A stretch of 64,000 bases of DNA from Thaumasiovibrio occultus (GTDB lineage: Bacteria; Pseudomonadota; Gammaproteobacteria; Enterobacterales; Vibrionaceae). A program made the position numbers and the translations under genes. The notes below the pieces were generated by a model. That model made no database searches and was not told where the DNA came from. It saw only the letters and a list, made by a program, of their open reading frames with translations. This document shows, one piece after another, positions 48,628-60,209 of this stretch (positions within the stretch are counted from its first letter, which is position 1; each line of letters opens with the position of its first letter). Location of the stretch: positions 2,480,001-2,544,000 of the forward strand of contig AP023052.1 in assembly GCA_019703815.1 (NCBI GenBank). Reading direction: 5' to 3'.

Positions 48628-48927
48628 ATGGCTGTTATCATCAAATACGTGGTAGAGCGAAACGGAGAAGAAAAAATGACCTTCACCTCGAAAGCCGACG
48701 CCGATGCTTATGACAAAATGCTGGATATGGCTGATGCCCTATTCGACGTTATTGAACGTAGCGAATTGATTGAAGATGAAGTCAAACGCGAAGAGTTGGC
48801 GATGTTCCTTGCAGAAAACCGTGAAGACATTTTGGAAGCGCTAGGTGCTAAACGTAAACCAGCACCAAAAGCCAAAGCGCCAAAAGCGCCGAAGGCCGTT
48901 GAAAATGACGAAGCTGACGCCGCGTAA
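48628..48927 (+). CDS. yebG: SOS-regulated protein YebG
   Basis: 99-residue protein of the YebG family, a DNA-damage-induced protein of unresolved function. The N-terminus MAVIIKYVVERNGEEKMTF and the TSKADADAYDKMLDMAD helix closely follow E. coli YebG. The tail is Lys/Pro/Ala-rich (KPAPKAKAPKAPKA), suggesting nucleic-acid contact. A LexA-like box lies just upstream and a terminator follows. Confidence 0.93.
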   Translation: MAVIIKYVVERNGEEKMTFTSKADADAYDKMLDMADALFDVIERSELIEDEVKREELAMFLAENREDILEALGAKRKPAPKAKAPKAPKAVENDEADAA

Positions 48928-48946
48928 CTCGTTGTAAACGTATTTT

Positions 48947-48975
48947 TAAAAGCCCCTTGCGGGCTTTTTTCTTTT
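48947..48975 (+). terminator. Terminator after yebG
   Basis: AAAAGCCC/GGGCTTTT stem with a short loop and a T-run. In the remaining 330 bp up to dapD I see no gene; TTGAGG (about 49199) and TATGAT (about 49213) are weak promoter elements for dapD, and no lysine riboswitch is apparent. Confidence 0.85.
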
Positions 48976-49305
48976 CTATCTCGCCTTTTATTTTTCTTCC
49001 CCAAACGACTTCCCCTACTGCATCGCCACTCTCTCCTGTGACTTCGCTCATTTACTGTGCTCATCTAATACGTTGCTCATTGGATTGGTAAAACGCTCGC
49101 TAAGTGCATAAATAGTGGTGACAATTTGAAGAAAACCGCCGCCCTCAACCTGTTAAAGATGTAATTTTCTGGTTAATCACCCCGAAAGGCTTCAAGTTTG
49201 AGGCAAGTCCCATTATGATGAGTCGTTTATATTTGGCCGCTCAATATTGTGACGGCTGTTGAATTTTATTGTGCGCAACACACATCGAAATGGAGAATTC
49301 TGACC

Positions 49306-50337
49306 ATGGCCAGCTTTTCACTTGCCCTCGGCACAGCAACCAAAAACCGTGATGGAAAAATCATCGAAGCGTTCTTCCCTGCTCCGATCCTAAACCCAAG
49401 CGACTCCCTCACTAAAGCGGTTGCAGAAATCACTGGCTACGAGTCAGGTAACCAAGCGATTGAAATCGCCAGCGACATATGTATCGCGCTAGCCAGTGCA
49501 TTCGAAGTGGCTGGTGAAGCGCAAGCGGCACTGTTTGCGACAAAAGCGGCGCATACCGAGCAACCTTTGGTTGTGGTTGTGCTTGAAGAAGACAGCCAAC
49601 CAAGCTCAGTAGCAGAAGGCTTCTTGAAGCTACAACTGATCTCTCACCGCCTCGTTAAACCGCACGGCGTGGTATTGGATGGCATCTTTGGTTTGCTGCA
49701 CAACATCGCGTGGACGAACCAAGGCCCAATCGATCTGCCTGAACTCGCAGAGCGTCAAATGGAAGCGCGCCTAAACGGTGAAACGCTGACTGTCGATTGC
49801 GTCGACAAGTTCCCTAAAATGGTGGACTACGTGGTACCAACTGGCGTACGTATCGCTGATACGTCTCGTGTTCGCTTGGGCGCACACGTGGGCGAAGGCA
49901 CTACAGTAATGCACGAAGGCTTCATCAACTTCAATGCGGGCACCACTGGTGTAAGCATGGTTGAAGGTCGTATTTCTGCCGGTGTGGTTGTGGGCAATGG
50001 CTCAGATATCGGTGGCGGCGCGTCTATCATGGGTACGCTATCGGGTGGCGGTAAGGTCGTGGTTTCTATCGGTGAAAACTCACTGCTCGGTGCGAACGCA
50101 GGTCTAGGCTTCCCACTAGGCGATCGTTGTACGATCGAATCGGGTCTTTACGTCACGGCAGGTTCTAAAGTGCGCATGCTTGATGCTGATGGCAACGAAG
50201 TTGAGTTTGCGAAAGCGCGCGATCTTGCAGGTCAACCTGATCTTCTATTCCGCCGTAACTCAATGACTGGCCAAATCGAGTGTTTGACCAACAAGAGTGC
50301 GGTTGAGCTAAACAGCGAGCTGCACAAAAACAACTAA
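49306..50337 (+). CDS. dapD: Tetrahydrodipicolinate N-succinyltransferase
   Basis: Transfers succinyl from succinyl-CoA to tetrahydrodipicolinate in lysine and meso-diaminopimelate synthesis. The 343-residue length marks the long Pseudomonas/Vibrio type rather than the 274-residue E. coli type. The C-terminal left-handed beta helix is visible as hexapeptide repeats (GVRIADTSRVRLGAHVGEGT, then VVVGNGSDIGGGASIMGTLS). The start at 49306 follows GGAG. In E. coli dapD is next to glnD; here it stands alone between yebG and a terminator. Confidence 0.96.
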   Translation: MASFSLALGTATKNRDGKIIEAFFPAPILNPSDSLTKAVAEITGYESGNQAIEIASDICIALASAFEVAGEAQAALFATKAAHTEQPLVVVVLEEDSQPSSVAEGFLKLQLISHRLVKPHGVVLDGIFGLLHNIAWTNQGPIDLPELAERQMEARLNGETLTVDCVDKFPKMVDYVVPTGVRIADTSRVRLGAHVGEGTTVMHEGFINFNAGTTGVSMVEGRISAGVVVGNGSDIGGGASIMGTLSGGGKVVVSIGENSLLGANAGLGFPLGDRCTIESGLYVTAGSKVRMLDADGNEVEFAKARDLAGQPDLLFRRNSMTGQIECLTNKSAVELNSELHKNN

Positions 50338-50365
50338 GTGCTAACGCCTATAGAGCGAAGACGAC

Positions 50366-50387
50366 AAGAGCGCCAATCGGCGCTCTT
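50366..50387. terminator. Bidirectional terminator after dapD
   Basis: AAGAGCGCC/GGCGCTCTT stem with a 4-nt loop, between dapD and the convergent DUF2799 gene. Confidence 0.85.
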
Positions 50388-50424
50388 TGTTTATCGATTT
50401 CTATAACACAACAGCATGCGACCA

Positions 50425-50793
50425 CTAGCGGCCTAAATACGCATCGCGGCCACGATTGTACTCTTGCTCAAAGCTCCAGCCGTGCGATAAGCCACTGCAA
50501 ATCCCCATATAAGGTTTACCTAAGCGCCCCAGCATCACCGCGTTATCCATTTGGCAGTAACTGTCTCGACCTTCGGTATACCCGGCGGCGTAGTCTTTCG
50601 CATCTGCGGCATCATAGGCGGCATCGAGGCGATCAAGGTTGCGTTGCTGTAAACCGTTCAGTGCATCTTCTTTGCCAAGCTCGAACCATTCACCACGCTC
50701 AGCAAGGGCATTGACCTGCGGCGAAACACAGCCAGCCAACGCCAATATCGCCACAACGACAAAGACACCTTGGTATCGCTTGAAATCGTTCAT
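50425..50793 (-). CDS. DUF2799 lipoprotein
   Basis: 122-residue protein with a lipoprotein signal peptide (ALAGC lipobox, Cys at about 22) and a mature domain with GKEDALNGLQQRN, YTEGRDSYC and YNRGRDAYLG, the DUF2799 pattern. Its function is unknown. The start at 50793 follows GAGGAG and lies 10 bp after the MFS stop, so it is the second gene of an operon with the exporter. Confidence 0.85.
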   Translation of the reverse strand: MNDFKRYQGVFVVVAILALAGCVSPQVNALAERGEWFELGKEDALNGLQQRNLDRLDAAYDAADAKDYAAGYTEGRDSYCQMDNAVMLGRLGKPYMGICSGLSHGWSFEQEYNRGRDAYLGR

Positions 50794-50803
50794 ATTACAC
50801 TCC

Positions 50804-52009
50804 TCACGAGGAAACTTGCGGGACGTCCAGCTCCTGCTCGGCGGCAACCGAAAAACCACGACGCACTAAACACGAGCCGATAATGCCAACTGTAATTAAC
50901 AATACGCCCATATGCCAAGCTTGGCTCATTCCCATCGCCATCAATGCCATACTCAGCAACGACGCCGTGACCATCTGCAACGCGCCAGACAACGCCGATG
51001 CAGTGCCCGCTTTACGGCCATAAGGCATGAGCATTTGCGATAATGCACACGGGAAGGCAATGCCGTTCGCCACCACCATCAAGAACTGACCAGCCATGAC
51101 GGCACTTGGGGTTAATGGACACACTATCAACCATATCCCTGCTACAGCCTGAATACATGGCGCAATTTTGAGCATCTTTTCCGTGCCTAATTTGGGCCGT
51201 AAACGGTTGCAAATATTCCCACCAACAAACAATCCACACGCGGGGATCAGCGCCCACATCGCGTATTCATCACTGCTCATGCCGATCTGCACTTGCATTA
51301 CAAACGGGATCACCGAAATCGCGACTACCACCATGCTGTAGTTGATCCAACCGATCGCCGCGAAGCTGGCAAAATAACAACTGGTGATAAGCTGCTTATA
51401 ATCGGCAATTACCGCCTTTGCGGTAGGAACTTGTTGCTTGCCACTGAGGGTTTCAGAAAAGAACAATACCAGCAGCAGCCACACCAAACCAATGTAGCTC
51501 AGCAAAACCACAAACACTGCCATCCAGCCAAAGTGGTGGTTCACAAAGCCGCCAATGACCGGGGCGACAATGGGCCCAAACGACGCGACAATCGCCAACC
51601 AAGTTAATGCTTGCGGCAGGAACTGGTGATCATAACTGTCGCGCACCGACGCCCGAGCTAACACCGAGCAACACCCCGCGCCTAACCCTTGCAAAAAGCG
51701 CCCCGCCAACAGCCAGGTGAAATTATCACCGCCCCAAACGGCTAAGGTTAAGCCCATCGCGGCGACCGCAATACCAAACAGTAACACCGGTTTGCGCCCC
51801 ACCGAATCAGAGATAGGGCCGTAAAGAAGCTGTGATGGGCCAAAGCCCAAGAGGTAGTACGAGATCAGGCGTTGTACTTGCTCGGCATCCAATGAGAAAT
51901 CTTGTGCGATCCAAGGTAAGGCGGGAAAAAGAAGGCCCACGCTAAGCTGACCGATGCTAACAATTAAACAGGCGAATAAAACTGGACGAAGTGATACGTT
52001 TTCTGGCAT
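50804..52009 (-). CDS. MFS drug:H+ antiporter (Bcr/CflA, EmrD-like)
   Basis: 401-residue major-facilitator protein with twelve predicted helices. The loop 2-3 motif is GPISDSVGRKPVLL, and the antiporter motif region GLGAGCCSVLARASVRD matches the Bcr/CflA-EmrD group of 12-helix drug exporters. The substrate is unknown. Its gene is divergent from yidH (204 bp apart) and is followed by the small lipoprotein gene. Confidence 0.88.
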   Translation of the reverse strand: MPENVSLRPVLFACLIVSIGQLSVGLLFPALPWIAQDFSLDAEQVQRLISYYLLGFGPSQLLYGPISDSVGRKPVLLFGIAVAAMGLTLAVWGGDNFTWLLAGRFLQGLGAGCCSVLARASVRDSYDHQFLPQALTWLAIVASFGPIVAPVIGGFVNHHFGWMAVFVVLLSYIGLVWLLLVLFFSETLSGKQQVPTAKAVIADYKQLITSCYFASFAAIGWINYSMVVVAISVIPFVMQVQIGMSSDEYAMWALIPACGLFVGGNICNRLRPKLGTEKMLKIAPCIQAVAGIWLIVCPLTPSAVMAGQFLMVVANGIAFPCALSQMLMPYGRKAGTASALSGALQMVTASLLSMALMAMGMSQAWHMGVLLITVGIIGSCLVRRGFSVAAEQELDVPQVSS

Positions 52010-52213
52010 TGAGATCTCCTTACGCGCTTATTATCCCCGTAACTGGCAAGATCCGATGCGGAATAATGGTCAGGTGATACTTTCCCAACAGGAAATAGTA
52101 ATAAACCAACAAGGTGGAGAGTTATTTCTCAATTTTGGTGATGGTTTATTCCGGCATAACGTATTAAATTGCTTAGAATAAATCTATCAATACATTGACG
52201 TGTGAGTAAGAAG

Positions 52214-52558
52214 ATGAGCTGGCGACGCCAAGGAAAAGCCCCCGATTACCGTTTTTCACTCGCCAACGAGCGCACATTTCTCGCTTGGATCCGCACAGCC
52301 CTTGCCCTGCTCGCTGGCGCCGTCGGCATCGACCAACTCACCCCAGACTTAGCCGATCCGCTGATCCGCTTAGCGTTATGCAGCGCCTTGAGCCTTTTTG
52401 CCGCCTTCATGGCATTCTTTGCTTACAAGCGCTGGTCGGCGAATGAAAAAGCGATGCGATTGGGTCAAGATCTCAGTTATTCCGGGCTTGTACGTGTGGT
52501 CAGCTTGCTGATCTTCTTACTGTGTCTTTCTATTACCGTCGTGATCTTGATGTCATGA
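52214..52558 (+). CDS. yidH: YidH/DUF202 membrane protein
   Basis: 114-residue inner membrane protein with three helices and the DUF202 N-terminal motif LANERTFLAWIRTALALL. Its function is unknown; in E. coli yidH and yidG are adjacent. ATG 52214 is preferred to GTG 52202. The stop overlaps the next start by four bases (ATGA), showing a coupled pair. Confidence 0.9.
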   Translation: MSWRRQGKAPDYRFSLANERTFLAWIRTALALLAGAVGIDQLTPDLADPLIRLALCSALSLFAAFMAFFAYKRWSANEKAMRLGQDLSYSGLVRVVSLLIFLLCLSITVVILMS

Positions 52559-52932
52559 AACCAACAACAAGTAACCAGTCCACATTTAGCAAAGATCCCG
52601 GCCTGCAGCCAGAGCGCACCCAACTATCGTGGTTTCGCACACTTTTACTGCTCCTCGGGGCTGGCGCATTGGTTCTGCGTTTGGGCTGGAAGGCGCAAGA
52701 TTACCTGCTTGGTTTGTCCGGAGTAAGCCTCATCACAACCGCGTGTGTCATTTACGTTGTGATTGCTAGACCTCTTCCTATTTATCCAGCGCAGCAACAA
52801 ACCCCAGTAAGGCATCTCAGCACCGCCTTAAAACGGTGGGTTAGTGCTGTGATCACGGTATCTGGGATCGTATGCAGCCTCTACTTCCTTACTGAGCTCG
52901 GCTATCTCATGATTGACAGATGCAACCAGTAG
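52555..52932 (+). CDS. yidG: YidG-like DUF202 membrane protein
   Basis: 125-residue relative of YidH with the DUF202 motif LQPERTQLSWFRTLLLLL and three helices. The pair mirrors E. coli yidH-yidG. The two may form a membrane complex, but this is inferred only from pairing and overlap. The longer frame beginning at 52522 overlaps yidH and lacks a family N-terminus. Confidence 0.85.
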   Translation: MKPTTSNQSTFSKDPGLQPERTQLSWFRTLLLLLGAGALVLRLGWKAQDYLLGLSGVSLITTACVIYVVIARPLPIYPAQQQTPVRHLSTALKRWVSAVITVSGIVCSLYFLTELGYLMIDRCNQ

Positions 52933-53089
52933 CAATAAGCACTGTTTTATAATCACTTCTGTCTATTTTCTTTACACCGCTCTCAAGCTTCAACCCCTAA
53001 TATGCTGTTAATCAGTAAGATTCCTAATTGGCATTCCGTTTGCTTTTATAACATCGCTTTCAACACTAGCTCACAAAGGAGAGACCAAT

Positions 53090-53875
53090 ATGAAGAAGGC
53101 GATTTTAGCGGCAATGACATCAGGTGCACTGTTAGTCTCAGCAGGTGCCAGCGCGACGTTTGTCAATGAGTGGAGCTACACTGGTTCGTTGGAGTGGGAT
53201 ACCGGTTCAACTGTATTTACAACGGGAACGGGGACGCAAACCAATACCTCAACATTGCTAAGCTGGGGTGCTGATGGTGGTGATCATACTGTCAGCGGTT
53301 TACCTGCTGGGCAAAGCCGCAGTGGTCTAGAAATTTCGAATACCCCAACGAACGGCACCGTCGACACTAACGGTGCAGATGTGGATATCGGTACAGTGAC
53401 CCACTTCAATAATGCGATTAGCGGCGCGTTTGCAACGCTTGAGTCGGGCTCACTCAATTTTGAACTATTGCTGACCGCGCTCGATCCGATGGGTGACCCA
53501 TTAGACCCAATTTCGCAAAGCTTTGGCTTCGACTTTATTGAAACCTCAAATATTGATGACTGTGGCTTCGATTCGACGTCAAACTGTGACGATATTTTTG
53601 TTATCACGACTGATCAGTTTGTCCAAGAGTTTGAATACGAAGGTGTCACTTACACCGCAACGCTTATCGACCCAGATCTAAATATCCTTTCTGATAGCAG
53701 TTGTGCGCAAGCTGGTGTAGCCGCAGGCTGTGTCGGTATTCAAACACTTGAAAGTGAATTCACGCCAATAAACCTCAGCCTGAATATTAGAGCAATTCCA
53801 GAGCCTATGACGCTAGCGCTATTTGGTACTGGTCTACTGGGCTTGGGCGCACTACGCCGCCGTAAAAACCAGTAA
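53090..53875 (+). CDS. THxN-family PEP-CTERM secreted protein
   Basis: 261-residue exported protein. It has a signal peptide (about 1-22, ending SAGASA), a mature region with the THFN motif at 104-107 that defines the THxN family, and four cysteines in two pairs (DDCGF/NCDDI and SSCAQ/AGCVG). The C-terminal sorting signal is classic: PEP (IPEPMTLALFG), a short hydrophobic helix and RRRKNQ. PEP-CTERM proteins are normally cut and sorted by exosortase; none is in this window. An AAAGGAG ribosome site precedes the ATG. Confidence 0.9.
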   Translation: MKKAILAAMTSGALLVSAGASATFVNEWSYTGSLEWDTGSTVFTTGTGTQTNTSTLLSWGADGGDHTVSGLPAGQSRSGLEISNTPTNGTVDTNGADVDIGTVTHFNNAISGAFATLESGSLNFELLLTALDPMGDPLDPISQSFGFDFIETSNIDDCGFDSTSNCDDIFVITTDQFVQEFEYEGVTYTATLIDPDLNILSDSSCAQAGVAAGCVGIQTLESEFTPINLSLNIRAIPEPMTLALFGTGLLGLGALRRRKNQ

Positions 53876-53907
53876 CAGCGTTTGACCCATTTCTCTTGCC
53901 TCCACTC

Positions 53908-53940
53908 AAAGCAGCTGCGCCATGCAGCTGCTTTCTTGTC
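53908..53940 (+). terminator. Terminator after the PEP-CTERM gene
   Basis: AAAGCAGCTG/CAGCTGCTTT 10-bp perfect stem with a 7-nt loop, 32 bp after the stop, followed by TTTCTTGTC. Confidence 0.8.
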
Positions 53941-54475
53941 TAATGCCTTCACGATCAGCTTACTGAGGTTGAGGTTACCAGTAACCCAAAAGCTATTGTT
54001 AACTAATACGCATCTTCGTATCTCCGCCTTAAATAACGTAACGACGATATAGCTATCAGCCTCTAAATCAGTTTTGCCACTATAAGCTGAATAAACGCCT
54101 AAACAGCGAAACCTTTGCTCGACATCAAAACAAGTACAGCAGCCTGACTACACGAGGGAATTCATTACCCTACTCAGGAAAACTCTCTCGTGTGCAGCCT
54201 AATGAGCTTTGAGGCACCAATAGCTCAAAAGCTATTTTGCCTAACATATGAGGCTAAAAACTAACTATCCAAATACGACAAAACCCAGCCAAAAGACTGG
54301 GTTCTTAATCAATATCCGACGACAGCGCTCGCTCTAAGAGAAAACACAAATGTGTAAACGCAAAAAGCCCTGCTATTTCTTGCTGGCACGCCTAATGAGG
54401 GCATCTCAATAAGTGGCGTGCTAGCGTACCAGCGGGACTTATTCGACCGCTGGACGAACCAACATATATAGACGC
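53941..54475. other. Gene-poor spacer with degenerate repeats and hairpins
   Basis: No gene is seen in 535 bp. Two related stretches share CAAAAGCTATT: about 53975-54010 and about 54218-54250. The second is a hairpin: AATAGCT/AGCTATT with AGGCA/TGCCT outside. ACACGAGGGA near 54153 and TCTCTCGTGTG near 54187 form an imperfect stem. A 7-bp AACCCAG/CTGGGTT hairpin lies at 54282-54303. Confidence 0.45.
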
Positions 54476-54504
54476 AAAAAAGCCCCAGTCTTTCGACTGA
54501 GGCT
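54476..54504 (-). terminator. Terminator of the rRNA operon
   Basis: AGCCTCAGTC/GACTGGGGCT stem (one G-U pair) with a 4-nt loop and a T-run on the minus strand, directly after tRNA-Asp. Confidence 0.85.
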
Positions 54505-54513
54505 TAGTATAAG

Positions 54514-54590
54514 TGGCGGAGCGGACGGGACTCGAACCCGCGACCCCCGGCGTGACAGGCCGGTATTCTAACCAACTGAACTACCGCTCC
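54514..54590 (-). tRNA. tRNA-Asp (GUC)
   Basis: The 77-nt minus-strand sequence folds as a cloverleaf: acceptor GGAGCGG/CCGCTCC, GTC anticodon in CCTGTCACG, T-loop GGTTCGAGTCC, and encoded CCA. It is the last gene of the rRNA operon, a common vibrio arrangement. Confidence 0.95.
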
Positions 54591-54646
54591 ACACGGTATC
54601 TGTCTAAAGTCTTATCTATGCAGTGCTTTATCCAGAAAATGTTCAG

Positions 54647-54765
54647 AGCCTGGCGATGTCCTACTCTCACATGGGGAGACCCCACACTACCATCGGCGCT
54701 ATTTCGTTTCACTACTGAGTTCGGCATGGGATCAGGTGGGTCCAAAATGCTATGGTCGCCAAGCA
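54647..54765 (-). rRNA. 5S ribosomal RNA
   Basis: About 119 nt on the minus strand, beginning TGCTTGGCGACCATAGC and ending in the complementary GCCAGGC. Universal segments CCTGATCCCATGCCGAACTC and GTAGTGTGGGGTCTCCCC are present. Ends are placed by the terminal stem. Confidence 0.95.
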
Positions 54766-54850
54766 AATTCTTACAAACTATGAAAACTGTCTAGTGTTCT
54801 ATATTCACATTCAAGTGCGGTCTGAGTCCGCAAAACACCTTGGGTGTTGT

Positions 54851-57740
<2,890 letters not shown>

Positions 57741-58021
57741 ATACAACCCCAAGGGGTTTCGTATAGCAAACAACCAAGGTTTACATGTTTTCGCCGGACT
57801 CAATTGAGATTGTATTGCTACAATTTCTACCAAAACACTTGAATGTGTTGGTGTATTTACTTTCGTAAATACGCTTTTGAGAACTTGTTCATTTTTCAAT
57901 GAACGATAATTCACTCTATAAATAGAAATGAATTTACTAGTCAGCTTTCCAGTTTGTTAAAGAGCATGTGTCGTCTTTCGACAACCACTATCTAAAGCTT
58001 TTCAGCAAAAGACTTAGATAG
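57741..58021 (-). promoter_or_regulatory. Internal spacer with boxA
   Basis: The 280-nt spacer between tRNA-Glu and 23S contains a boxA antitermination element TGCTCTTTAACAA at 57954-57966 (minus strand). Flanking sequences likely form the 23S processing stem. No second tRNA is present. Confidence 0.6.
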
Positions 58022-58097
58022 TGGCGTCCCGTAGGGGAGTCGAACCCCTGTTACCGCCGTGAAAGGGCGGTGTCCTAGGCCTCTAGACGAACGGGAC
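58022..58097 (-). tRNA. tRNA-Glu (UUC)
   Basis: 76-nt cloverleaf in the 16S-23S spacer: acceptor GTCCCGT/ACGGGAC, TTC anticodon in CCCTTTCAC, GGGTTCGACTCCC T-arm and encoded CCA. A single tRNA-Glu in the spacer is a usual vibrio spacer type. Confidence 0.95.
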
Positions 58098-58162
58098 ACA
58101 TTTGTTCTTACATTATTACCAAGCAATCTGTGTGGACACTGCATTTAACAGCAGTCTTTAGG

Positions 58163-59706
<1,544 letters not shown>

Positions 59707-59907
59707 AAGTTTTGTTGTTACCGAAGTAACGGCTCAATGAATACTGTTATTACCGTCTATTCATCTTCGCTTTAAAAAGCGAAAGCAAACAGAGGTAATG
59801 AATTGACTGTGCTGAAATCCGAAGATTTCATATTGGTCACTAGTATCATTGATAAATCTTTTTTGACTATCTATTCAACGAGTGCCCACACAGATTGCAT
59901 GGTCATA

Positions 59908-59920
59908 TTGTTAAAGAACA
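59908..59920 (-). promoter_or_regulatory. rRNA leader boxA
   Basis: TGTTCTTTAACAA on the minus strand in the leader between P2 and 16S, matching the NusB/S10-binding boxA used for rRNA antitermination. Confidence 0.75.
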
Positions 59921-59971
59921 GTGACTTGGCGAACATCTTCTTTCGAACCGTTTGCCTCGTCAGGGCTGCGC

Positions 59972-59999
59972 ATTCTACGCTTTCCTGAATCGATGTCAA
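59972..59999 (-). promoter_or_regulatory. rRNA promoter P2
   Basis: TTGACA (59999-59994) and TAGAAT (59977-59972) with a 16-bp spacer on the minus strand, followed by a G+C-rich discriminator GCGCAG. Confidence 0.8.
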
Positions 60000-60107
60000 C
60001 AAGTAATTTTAAGTATTTTCAAAACCACTTTTTGACACCCCTCTTTCGAGGACCGAACCCGCTGTATCAGTGCTTTTCAGCGCCGCACTCCGTGTCGGTA
60101 GAGGCGC

Positions 60108-60135
60108 ATTATAGGGAGATTCACTGTGATAGCAA
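60108..60135 (-). promoter_or_regulatory. rRNA promoter P1 with UP-like element
   Basis: TTGCTA (60135-60130) and TATAAT (60113-60108) with a 16-bp spacer, a GCGCCTC discriminator typical of stringent control, and an A/T-rich stretch upstream (about 60140-60162). Confidence 0.8.
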
Positions 60136-60155
60136 GCGCTTTTTAATAAAAACAT

Positions 60156-60202
60156 AAAAAAAGACGTCGTTAGCCCACTAATTGAGCTAAGACGCCTTTT
60201 TT
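60156..60202 (-). terminator. Terminator after clpB
   Basis: On the minus strand GGCGTCTTAGC pairs with GCTAACGACGTC (one bulge) followed by seven T, just after the clpB stop and immediately upstream of the rRNA P1 promoter. Confidence 0.8.
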
Positions 60203-60209
60203 GTGATGG

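Noticed and set aside
48976-49305. Possible lysine riboswitch before dapD
   Set aside because: No multi-helix core or terminator/anti-terminator arrangement is visible; only weak promoter elements.
54513-54794. Plus-strand frame over tRNA-Asp and 5S rRNA (begins MAERTGLEPATPG)
   Set aside because: A well-known false gene type produced by reading the complement of tRNA and rRNA.
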